In this document: positions 50,101-54,520 of the stretch, in pieces | Position numbering within the stretch: the first letter of the stretch is position 1 | Layout: every line of letters starts with the position of its first letter | Assembly (NCBI RefSeq): GCF_932526225.1 | Contig: NC_064044.1 | Span: forward strand, 10,906,906 to 10,970,905 | DNA from: Nematostella vectensis | Taxonomy: Eukaryota > Cnidaria > Anthozoa > Actiniaria > Edwardsiidae | DNA length: 64,000 bases | Direction of reading: 5' to 3' | The notes under the pieces: generated by a model | The model's input: the letters and a program-made list of their open reading frames with translations, nothing else | Told to the model about the DNA's origin: nothing | Database searches by the model: none | Program-made: the position numbers and the translations under genes

Positions 50101-50376
50101 GTTAGCAAGCTCTCTTGGTCTTTTCAGAGCTCAAACAACTACACGCAAAACTATTTTAACCGCTTAGAAACCGCGGCATTTTACGAAGACAAAATTACAC
50201 AAGCCTGCAACAGTATTATTTTTGTCTGTTCGCCCTCTACTTCTTTGTCCTTTTTTTAACTTATTTATATGCAAGCCTGTGTTAATTTATGGTCTTCTGT
50301 GCGCAGATACATAAACTTAACCTACCTTCCTCCCATTGACGAAGAAAAGCAAAGAGCTCGAATCTATCGCTGCCAT
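13824..50376 (-). CDS. Molybdo-flavoenzyme of the XDH/aldehyde oxidase family (whole gene)
   Basis: A 40-exon minus-strand gene spanning 36.5 kb, listed by domain in the next four entries. Visible exons total 3,878 nt, and part of exon 28 is in the assembly gap, so the full protein is about 1,340 residues, the usual family length. Domain order is canonical: two [2Fe-2S] domains, FAD domain, linker, molybdenum-cofactor domain. All eight iron-sulfur cysteines are present. The enzyme oxidises aldehydes, heterocycles or purines by hydroxylation at the Mo centre and passes electrons through Fe-S to FAD. Active-site residues (GGAFGGKL rather than the GGFGGKE of XDH, and MEPQ) are closer to aldehyde oxidases than to xanthine dehydrogenase. 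The FAD domain is divergent. A BTB gene sits in intron 13 on the opposite strand. Introns are loaded with repeats. Confidence 0.92.
14787..15005 (-). pseudogene. Decayed partial duplicates of oxidase exon 38
   Basis: In the intron just 5' of exon 38, at least two further stretches (about 14838-14935 and 14940-14985, with a fainter one at about 14787-14820) resemble the exon's 5' half and acceptor. They share GCGCGTTTGTCCA-like and GTTACTCG-like words in the same orientation. They have stops and no full frame. They are exon-edge duplications, not functional exons. Confidence 0.6.
15050..15230 (-). repeat. MITE family A, degraded copy
   Basis: On the minus strand it shares with 23404-23646 the words GGCCAATCACGCCGCCATTT, GCTCCAGCTCAATGGCGAGT and ATATTTTCAATCAAATATC. 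The end nearest 15050 is poorly preserved. Confidence 0.5.
15360..15780. repeat. 34-bp minisatellite upstream of the oxidase exon 37 acceptor
   Basis: About 12 units of ACGACAACAGCTAGCACGC followed by AACCCTTGTCAAAAC, with variants AAGCAACACTTG. The array starts about 40 bases from the exon 37 acceptor on its intron side. A few diverged units recur at about 16540-16620. The unit does not include the acceptor. Confidence 0.88.
15946..16312 (+). mobile_element. MITE family B, diverged copy
   Basis: Aligns over about 360 bp with the intact copy at 17256-17622. Shared words include AACCCAAAAAGATTTTATACT and CACGTTGTCGTTTGAAGAAA, and the outer ACGACGACGGC/GCCGTTGTCGT arms. The ends are less well preserved. 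Confidence 0.7.
16735..16925 (+). repeat. Interspersed repeat family C, copy 1
   Basis: Matches 22285-22495 over its full length, for example in GCGTAAATAAAATACAA, CGGGTTACGACACATG and GAGTGCAACCTTATTTGAAAT. A fragment of the same family is at 50025-50095. There is no coding capacity and the class is unknown. Confidence 0.65.
17140..17206 (-). mobile_element. tRNA-like SINE head (second SINE family)
   Basis: On the minus strand it reads GATAGCTCAGTGGTAACGGG and then GGGTTCGAACCC, so both pol III boxes are present. The anticodon arm does not fold properly. A second copy of this head is at 28528-28610, and a B-box-side fragment is at 16938-16976. The last two share CAAGTTGACCTGGCCTGGGT, which is not part of a tRNA. 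Confidence 0.6.
17256..17622 (+). mobile_element. MITE family B, intact 367-bp copy
   Basis: The ends are near-perfect 24-bp inverted repeats (GGGAATTTAAGCAACTACGA at the left, its reverse complement with one or two changes at the right). TAAT flanks both sides as a likely target duplication. The element lies only about 9 bases from the exon 36 donor at 17632. There is no coding frame. Its transposase family is not identified. Confidence 0.8.
18075..18560. repeat. Interspersed repeat with the AACATGCCGAGGCT motif
   Basis: Contains AAGAACATGCCGAGGCTCAG and, further right, AGAACCCAGCCTCTTATTTA. The same pair of motifs occurs at 62780-63020, and in reverse orientation at about 27760-27850. It is A/T-rich, non-coding and of unknown class. 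Confidence 0.5.
18942..19148. repeat. 37-bp array containing the oxidase exon 34 acceptor
   Basis: Six unit starts at 18941, 18978, 19015, 19052, 19089 and 19126. On the gene strand each unit ends TTCTCGTGTAG, followed by GT and the GCAT that begins exon 34. So every copy carries the splice acceptor and the first exon bases, repeated outward into the intron. The last copy is shortened. Accidental open frames run through it in both directions. Confidence 0.92.
19922..19984 (-). ncRNA. Hammerhead ribozyme, type I (inverted copy)
   Basis: Same 63-nt motif as the two plus-strand copies, on the opposite strand in the inverted segment. Core CTGACGA, stem II with the TAATAA loop, GAAA and GTC are all intact. 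Confidence 0.88.
20357..20419 (+). ncRNA. Hammerhead ribozyme, type I (copy 1)
   Basis: The order is stem I 5' strand with GGCAA and CCATG, core CTGACGA, stem II GTCC-TAATAA-GGAC, core GAAA, stem III ACAGCTGT, cleavage triplet GTC (20407-20409), then stem I 3' strand CATGG and TTGCC. All conserved core bases are present. Predicted cleavage lies between 20409 and 20410. The 10-nt bulge in the stem I 5' strand and loop II could make the tertiary contact needed for fast cleavage. Stem III is a palindrome with almost no loop, so dimeric folding is likely. Confidence 0.93.
20712..20774 (+). ncRNA. Hammerhead ribozyme, type I (copy 2)
   Basis: Identical motif exactly 355 bp downstream of copy 1, with predicted cleavage after 20764. 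Cleavage at both sites would release a 355-nt monomer (20410-20764). Confidence 0.93.
22285..22495 (+). repeat. Interspersed repeat family C, copy 2
   Basis: Second full copy of the repeat at 16735-16925, with the same CGGGTTACGACACATG and CAACCTTATTTGAAATAG words. It is in the intron between oxidase exons 31 and 32. Confidence 0.65.
23404..23646 (+). mobile_element. MITE family A, best copy
   Basis: Bounded by CTTTAAAGAA at the left and its inverse TTCTTTAAAG at the right, with TTAA-containing ends. It contains CGCCGCCATTATATGCTCCC, CCATTTCCATCGGC and CGATAAACAATGACAAGG. Other copies are at 28806-29036 (minus), 15050-15230 (minus), 55268-55413 (plus) and 7750-7912 (plus). It is non-coding. 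Confidence 0.72.
24902..33478 (-). CDS. Oxidase exons 17-28: linker and first half of the Mo domain
   Basis: Exons: 33413-33478, 32715-32832, 32036-32087, 31351-31477, 30776-30895, 30236-30355, 29617-29715, 29186-29249, 28630-28699, 28186-28273, 27937-28023, and exon 28, whose 3' end is at 24902 and whose start is inside the N gap. Landmarks: [11 protein letters not shown] opens the Mo domain, then [47 protein letters not shown] (cofactor-binding glycine loop, with Leu where XDH has its catalytic-site Glu) and [16 protein letters not shown]. The arginine of the substrate pocket (in TAFR) is kept, but the usual GFGGPQ that follows reads SLASFQ. Exons 21 and 22 are phase 0 and 120 nt each. Confidence 0.87.
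24979..25178. other. Assembly gap (200 N)
   Basis: Exactly 200 N, so probably a placeholder of nominal size. It hides the start of oxidase exon 28, which should carry about 50 residues of the Mo domain. Open frames running through it are artefacts. Confidence 0.99.
25621..25785. repeat. ~32-bp A/T-rich tandem repeat
   Basis: Five copies of a unit containing GAATATGTATATGCTATAAT followed by TTCAAGTCATTT, almost identical. It lies in the intron between oxidase exons 27 and 28 and is not near an exon edge. Confidence 0.9.
26370..27600. mobile_element. Possible transposon with inverted ends, containing LINE-derived sequence
   Basis: The left end has TTAACCCATTGACACC. The right end has GGGGTCAATGTGTTAG, an imperfect inverse, about 1.2 kb away. 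Inside, on the minus strand (26692-26973), is a frame with [16 protein letters not shown] and [15 protein letters not shown], typical of the region after the RT domain in LINE polyproteins. The LINE call is secure. The idea that the inverted ends delimit one element is tentative. Confidence 0.45.
26692..26973 (-). pseudogene. LINE polyprotein C-terminal fragment
   Basis: A 93-codon frame with the RWxGHVxRM ... GRPxLRxKD ... RDRxAWR pattern of non-LTR retrotransposon C-termini. The RT catalytic motifs are missing and the fragment is isolated in an oxidase intron. It is a dead remnant and a different lineage from the two TATC-tailed LINE copies. Confidence 0.75.
28528..28610 (-). mobile_element. 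tRNA-like SINE head, second copy
   Basis: On the minus strand it reads GATAGCTCAGTGGCACGGGC and GGTTCGAACCCAGGCCAGG, in the same order as at 17140-17206, and continues into the CAAGTTGACCTGG body. Confidence 0.6.
28806..29036 (-). mobile_element. MITE family A, minus-strand copy
   Basis: Starts TTTTTAAAGAATGTCGATC and ends AGCCTTTTTAAA, so both family ends are present. The interior shares GCCGATGGAAATGGATGC and GCATAAAAGGGCGGCATG with the other copies. Confidence 0.7.
29300..29610. repeat. GAT/ATG trinucleotide-rich tract
   Basis: Imperfect GAT repeats beside the exon 23 donor. Frames of Met, Ile and Val only are artefacts of the repeat. Confidence 0.9.
30380..30765. repeat. GAT-rich tract enclosing a partial copy of oxidase exon 21
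   Basis: Imperfect GAT repeats on both sides of 30588-30640. That short segment matches the 3' end of exon 21 with its donor: on the gene strand it encodes [13 protein letters not shown]-like sequence, then GTAAGTT. The true exon 21 ends at 30776, so the exon edge and flanking repeat were duplicated together. Confidence 0.8.
32170..32700. repeat. Long trinucleotide tract (CCG, ATC, CAC)
   Basis: More than 500 bp of CCG/CCA, then ATC and ACC repeats between oxidase exons 18 and 19. Both strands give long open frames (Ser/Pro/His-rich on plus, Asp/Gly-rich on minus) that are low-complexity artefacts. Confidence 0.93.
33094..33350 (-). mobile_element. tRNA-derived SINE, decayed copy
   Basis: Reverse-strand relative of 12452-12735: it has TAGCGCGAGTTGGCCTCTGA, CCCAGGTTCGAATTTGG and a body with GTCTTCTCGGACAATAA. 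The B-box is intact; the 3' part is diverged. Confidence 0.65.
33605..33975. repeat. ~55-60-bp degenerate tandem repeat next to the exon 16 donor
   Basis: About six diverged units with GATATCGGGATATTTTCGCC and GGAGGCACTGTAAATATCG. It begins within about 20 bases of the exon 16 donor (33994) on the intron side. I see no exon sequence in the unit. Confidence 0.75.
33994..41477 (-). CDS. Oxidase exons 12-16: rest of the FAD domain
   Basis: Exons: 41401-41477, 41020-41116, 36065-36177, 35516-35706, 33994-34135. Recognisable blocks are [15 protein letters not shown] (family VLEQLRWFAGKQV), [29 protein letters not shown], then [20 protein letters not shown], and finally [15 protein letters not shown], which closes the domain. 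The loop that in XDH reads VGGNI is replaced by SISSNV here, and the FFxGYR segment needed for NAD binding in XDH is not conserved. This suggests an oxidase-type or otherwise changed electron acceptor. That conclusion is inference. Exon phases agree throughout. Confidence 0.85.
35798..36029. mobile_element. ~230-bp MITE with long inverted ends
   Basis: The left end CACGTGGCACGACAGGATCA plus AAAAATGTCACGCATG is inverted at the right (CATGCGTGACATTTTTTATC, then CTGTCACGTG). It is non-coding and sits between oxidase exons 14 and 15. Confidence 0.7.
37300..37425 (+). repeat. Repeat flanking the BTB gene, copy 1
   Basis: Shares CGATATTTCTGATTCTAGCT, GCAAGCTAAAACTGTC and GCGAAGTAAAG with 38555-38668 in BTB intron 2. 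The two copies are direct repeats about 1.2 kb apart, one before exon 1 and one inside the gene. Confidence 0.7.
37939..39131 (+). CDS. BTB-domain protein, nested gene
   Basis: Three exons: 37939-37972, 38151-38396, 38692-39131, giving 239 codons and TAA, with phases 1 and 1 at the junctions. The N-terminus is [12 protein letters not shown]. Residues about 25-56 form the first half of a BTB/POZ fold ([20 protein letters not shown], then [11 protein letters not shown]), followed by a helical region resembling BACK-type sequence ([20 protein letters not shown]). No MATH, Kelch or zinc-finger domain follows. BTB proteins of this kind often act as dimers or as substrate adaptors of Cullin-3 ligases. 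The role here is inferred from the family. The gene lies on the opposite strand within oxidase intron 13, so the two are transcribed toward and through each other. Confidence 0.85.
38555..38668 (+). repeat. Repeat in BTB intron 2, copy 2
   Basis: Second copy of the repeat at 37300-37425, with the same CTAGCTGCAAGCTAAAACTG core. It ends about 24 bases before the exon 3 acceptor. Confidence 0.7.
40662..40806. repeat. Fold-back repeat, ~62-bp arms
   Basis: AAGGCTGCGTTCCAACGTCG begins the left arm. The right arm is its reverse complement with few mismatches, around a 19-bp centre. Both arms contain CCGTATTCAATGCAAATGC or its inverse. It is non-coding and would form a long hairpin; probably a MITE. 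Confidence 0.85.
41120..41300. repeat. ~93-bp tandem repeat beside the oxidase exon 13 acceptor
   Basis: Two full units and a part, each with GAGGATGGTAGGTGAGGGTC and GATATATTCATAAAGAATAT. The first unit starts at the exon 13 acceptor (CTTCACCTGCAG on the gene strand), so the acceptor side is partly included. Confidence 0.7.
41304..41368. repeat. (TA)n microsatellite
   Basis: More than 30 TA dinucleotides without interruption, between oxidase exons 12 and 13. Confidence 0.97.
42140..42600. repeat. GGAGTA-rich repeat block
   Basis: Two to three tandem segments of about 150-190 bp, each with TTTTTACTCC, TCTACTCTCTC, GGGGAGTAACTAAA and TTACTAGGTTGCTTG. The GGAGTA/TACTCC words occur in both orientations. 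It probably derives from a non-autonomous DNA transposon. There is no gene in 41500-44350 apart from this and low-complexity DNA. Confidence 0.7.
44002..44075. repeat. Perfect-arm hairpin, 34-bp arms
   Basis: The left arm is CGCTTGGGTTTGCGGTATTG continuing GCCTTTATTGTACG. The right arm is its reverse complement with one extra or changed base, around the 6-nt centre CAATAC. It abuts a poly-C tract (44083-44104) and a CA microsatellite. Confidence 0.9.
44354..50376 (-). CDS. Oxidase exons 1-11: Fe-S domains and start of the FAD domain
   Basis: Exons, 5' to 3' on the minus strand: 50326-50376, 49380-49446, 48536-48632, 47312-47420, 46662-46788, 46447-46508, 46191-46250, 45659-45742, 45046-45181, 44661-44682, 44354-44514. 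Translation starts [17 protein letters not shown]. The plant-ferredoxin-like cluster uses C49, C54, C57 and C79 ([13 protein letters not shown], then NACITPLC). The second cluster uses C119, C122, C154 and C156 ([17 protein letters not shown]). Exon 8 carries the conserved linker ending [12 protein letters not shown]. Exon 11 carries AHVPELNAV and [14 protein letters not shown] of the FAD domain. The 22-nt exon 10 and the end of exon 9 are the least certain: they fit phase and splice signals but lack the usual GNT motif. Confidence 0.85.
49680..49787. repeat. Near-perfect 108-bp palindrome
   Basis: CCACAGGTAGCCCAAGCTCA at the left mirrors TGAGCTTGGGCTACCTGTGG at the right. The arms meet at CAACGTACGTTAA with only a few mismatches. 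It is non-coding and lies in oxidase intron 1. Confidence 0.9.
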
Positions 50377-50782
50377 TTCTCATATAGCTCGACGAGCTGT
50401 GTTCAACTTCTAATCTACCCAAGCAATTTAAATGCAATTTTTTCAACGAGAAAGGTTAAAATCGATGTCATGAATTAAAACTTTCATGAGAAAATAATCG
50501 TTGGATCAAAATCCCTTCCCTACAGAAAGCGGGGACTCATGCAAAAAATGACCGTGGGTGGGAAGGTGGGGGAGGGGGTTGTACAATATATACGATATCT
50601 ATTCTCCTGGATTTCTCTAGTTGAGCTTATCAGCCTTTAGAATGTCCTTATTTTGTATATTATTACCGAGCTGGTATCCGAGCGACTCTGAATGTATGTA
50701 TTAGACTTTACCCTTCTCTCCCCTCCCCTGAGCGTCAATATGAGTCACCCCTTCCCCTCCCCCATAATGCACTATCGCGATA
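50377..50782. promoter_or_regulatory. Shared divergent upstream region
   Basis: 406 bp separates the oxidase start codon (minus) from the DUF985 start codon (plus). With no other gene between, both promoters must lie in or next to this interval, unless an upstream non-coding exon exists. C-rich stretches at about 50730-50762 lie near the DUF985 start. I see no clear TATA box at either side. Confidence 0.55.
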
Positions 50783-52391
50783 ATGGCGGACGGGAAGAAC
50801 CGTAAAGACATTCTCGCTGAAAAACTTAAGCTCACTCCTCTATCGGAGGAAGGCGGTTACTTTAGCGAGACCTATCGCTCTGTTGAGACTATAGACACAG
50901 AACGAAAGGGCAAGTCCCGCAACCTGTTAACGCTGATCTATTATTTGATCGCTCAAGATTTCGGGGGTAGGAATTATTTACACCAGAATAAAAGTGATAT
51001 CGCGCATTTCTTCCACGAAGGCTGGCCTATTGAGTACACCCTCGTGTCTCCGGATGGTAAGATAGAGAAGCATATACTTGGGCGAGATGTCAGCAAAGGG
51101 CAAGAGCCTCAGCTTATTGTAAAGGTGATACAATCCTAGCACATACCTGAATATAGTGCAAACATAGGCCCAGGCGAATCAGGGGTGAGGGGAAGTACCC
51201 CCCCCCCCCCCCCCCCCCCCCCACCCTCAAAAGGCAATTTTATAAGAAATGTACGAGACATACTTTCCAAACTTGCCTCACGCATAGCTGTCAACCCAAC
51301 TTGGAGATAGATCTTGTGAAATTGAGTGAAATACAGTAAATATTTGAAAAACACCAAGAGAGCCAATGCGGGTTAATACAGAGAATGTATAACAACTCTC
51401 ACAAAAATAAGGCTTGTGATGAGGTGCAAAATCTTGTGACACCCCCTTAATGTGGTGTGTTGACATCTATTCTTATGCTACATTTTGATTTATTAGGGCC
51501 AGCCCCCTTCGGTTTTAGGCACCTCTGCCTCCCTTCCCCCAACGAACCCTGACAGCTGGTGGTAGCCACCTTGAAGCCGCATTGTCACCAGTTTACTTCC
51601 GGAGGTCTACGGAAACCTCAACCGTTAAAAGACAAAAGAATCTATTACAATCTGAGGTATTTAAAGGGGACCATCCTCTCTAAATTATCAATCACATCCT
51701 CAAAGAAACTTCCAATAGACACACTGCTTTCAATATTTATCACGTTTCCGTTAAAAATCATCGGATATTGTTACGTAATCGACTGGGAGTAAACTGGTGA
51801 CAATGCGGCTTTAATGACTTGAGTCAAGTAATTAAAGAACAGGTGTGAATTTTTAGAGGCTCTGGAATGCTAAATGTATGCAACATTTTTTTCAACTTTT
51901 TTGCTGAAGCTTTAGGTGCAATCAGGGCCTCATACATGAGCTGATACAGTATTTTGGGTAGAAGGGGTACCCTCCGTTTTTTTGGGGGTAAGGGGGTCTA
52001 CCCTGCCCCCTCTTCTGCTGTCACTGACACAAATGTTAGTTTTATGCCTATACTTCAATAATTGAGCCACTTTTGAGTTAACATCCGCTTCTTGGAATCT
52101 GCAATCCTCTTCAGGCACAAAATATTTAACAGGTCTACCTCCTTGGTTGCAACATAGGTCATTTAACTTGGCGTTTTTCATTCCTAGGGAGGCTACCTCA
52201 AGGCAGGCCGTGTGATGTCAGAGTTGACAGAATATGCAGCTTTTGATGGAGAGACGCCTTTTGGTCTCATCTCAGAAGCAGTTGCACCTGGCTTTGACTT
52301 TAATGACCGGTTCGTTCCAGACAGAGAGGATGTCAAGAAAATGCACCCAGATTTGCTCAAAGAGTTGGAGGAACACATTGCACCAAAATAA
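50783..52391 (+). CDS. DUF985/cupin_5 family protein
   Basis: Two exons, 50783-51124 and 52188-52391, give 181 codons and TAA with a phase 0 junction. The N-terminal part has KLKLTPLSEEGGYFSETYRS and a TLIYYLI strand, then FHEGWPIEYTLVSPDG. After the junction comes KGGYLKAGRV, matching the family's VPAGxWxAxRL strand, and AVAPGFDFNDRF, matching the signature VAPGFDFEDFEL. This is an RmlC-like cupin beta-barrel of the bacterial and fungal DUF985 family. Its biochemical function is not established, and I do not assign one. The single 1,063-bp intron holds a long G/C run at 51199-51222. Confidence 0.9.
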
Positions 52392-52784
52392 ATGCACAGT
52401 TTTAGGTCATTGTTGGTGTAAGATGCCTATTGTTTGGGGAAGGTTTGGTAGTCTACTTGAATAAATGGAAAAGTTCAATTGTTCATATGGGGCAAGATAA
52501 CCTCCACCCCTTCTCCTTCTGAAAATTTCCAGGGACCACATTAATGTGAAAGATTTTTCAAGCTAAGTTCCTAATTTTTCATGTTCTAGGAAGGGGCTTA
52601 TTTCAAAATATTTTTCTTACAGTGTATAAAGAGCAAAACTCCTTCCAGAATCAAACAAATCAAGCTGACAATGATAACATATTGTGATGGGCACTGCTAT
52701 CAGTTTTACTTTATTTTTTTTTTTTAATATTATAAAGACATTGTGATAAAGACTATTATGTAAGACAATGCACCATCACTTTGT

Positions 52785-52980
52785 CTTCTCTATAGCACCC
52801 TCATCACTCCACACCCTCTCCTCTATAGCACCCATTCACTCCGAACCCATCGCTTCCTCTAGCAATCGCATCACTCCACACCCATCACTTCCTCTCCTCT
52901 ATAGCACCCTCATCACTCCACACCCTCTCCTCTATAGCACCCATTCACTCCACACCCATCGCTTCCTCTAGCAATTGCAT
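52785..52980. repeat. Minisatellite derived from the NMD3 stop-codon region
   Basis: On the NMD3 strand the units read GAGGAAGCGATGGGTGTGGAG followed by TGA or its variants, alternating with GGTGCTATAGAGGAGAGG. The last coding exon ends with the same word (EEAMGVE, stop). About six imperfect units extend outward from the stop. Confidence 0.88.
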
Positions 52981-54445
52981 CACTCCACACCCATCGCTTC
53001 CTCTGCCTCTTCTCCCATGCCGCCCTCTGCATCTTCTAGCTTGAGATCCTCCAACATCTCCTGGAGGCTGATTTTGGGGATTTCTTCATCCTCTGCATCT
53101 GACTCTGGCATGTGGTCGCGATCTGGATGACAGACAGCAAGAAGTTAGAAACTAATTAGCTTAAAGATCTCTGTCTGCTGCCATTTTATCGTCCTGGCAA
53201 AATACAAGTGTGATAAAAAAAATCAATTTTCATCTGCTGAGTAAAGAAAGCTACATATTTCAATATGTTCCATTGAATTTGGCAAATAAAATATAATACA
53301 TTCTTTTTAGATGGCTATTTTCAGTTTTTTTTTCAGAAAAACTGTCTTTTAAGAGCTGCAATTAAATTATTATCATTATAACTCATTAGCCTTATTCTAG
53401 ACCTGTACTGTATAAAGTATTATGATAAAGATGGATTCCGTGTATTATGACGAAGATTGATTCAGGATCTCTGAGGCATGGTACTGTACCATTGCACTAT
53501 CAGCTTTGGAATCCATACAAAGATAAACCTTTATATGCACCCAAACTCCTCCTCCCCATAATCCCTTGCAGACTATGAATGTACTTACCCACATAGATGT
53601 TGACATTCTGTCTAAGAGTTTTGTCCTCTTCTAAGTCTGCAAGAAACTCATCGTAATCCCTGAAACCAAATTCAGAAAATGTCAGGTGTGTCAAAATCAT
53701 GTTGACAACATGCCTTTTTAAGCATTTGATCGGATGTTACCATGAGCCTCAAACTGATAAAATCTATCTTATCTGAAAATACACTACAAGGGCAAGAAGT
53801 CTTAAAACATATATTCAGACCCTCAAGTCCACTCCCACTTCATAAATGTTTGGGTCTTCAAGCCTGGCCAATGGGCCCCTTATTATACCTATTTTAAGAT
53901 ATGACCTTTAAAACATATATTCTTGACAAACTTACTTTTCAAACTGGTCCTGGTTGATATCCCCTATTTCTTTCTCCAGCACCTTGAGTTTCCAGTTTCT
54001 AGCACGACGTCTCTTTCTCTTGTCACCATACGACTTCTTTACAAGTATCTGAAGTCAAGAATGTTCATGTTTAGCCAAAATGCCATATCATTTTGCTGTG
54101 TGTTAGAGTTCTGTAGCTAAAAAAGTCTGAAGGTTTTTATTGGGGTGGCAATAAAGGTTCAGGATGTATCAAAATAATGATAATACAGTTTCCTCTTACC
54201 ACGTCAGGAATCTTGTCAGCTTTCATCTTATTCAAGTTCTCATCATTGATGTTACTGTTTTTGAAGTCATAGCTACATGAAAATACAGTATGAAGAAGGT
54301 AAAAGGAAATAATAAGAAGGAAAATGTATAAGCCTTTCAGTACATCTACATAGTGTAGACCACTGCCATACAAAAGTTGCCGAATTTAAACTTAAAGTTT
54401 TCTTTAAAGAGTGTCTGCCAGGCACCATCTTTCTGTCAGCTGATT

Positions 54446-54520
<75 letters not shown>

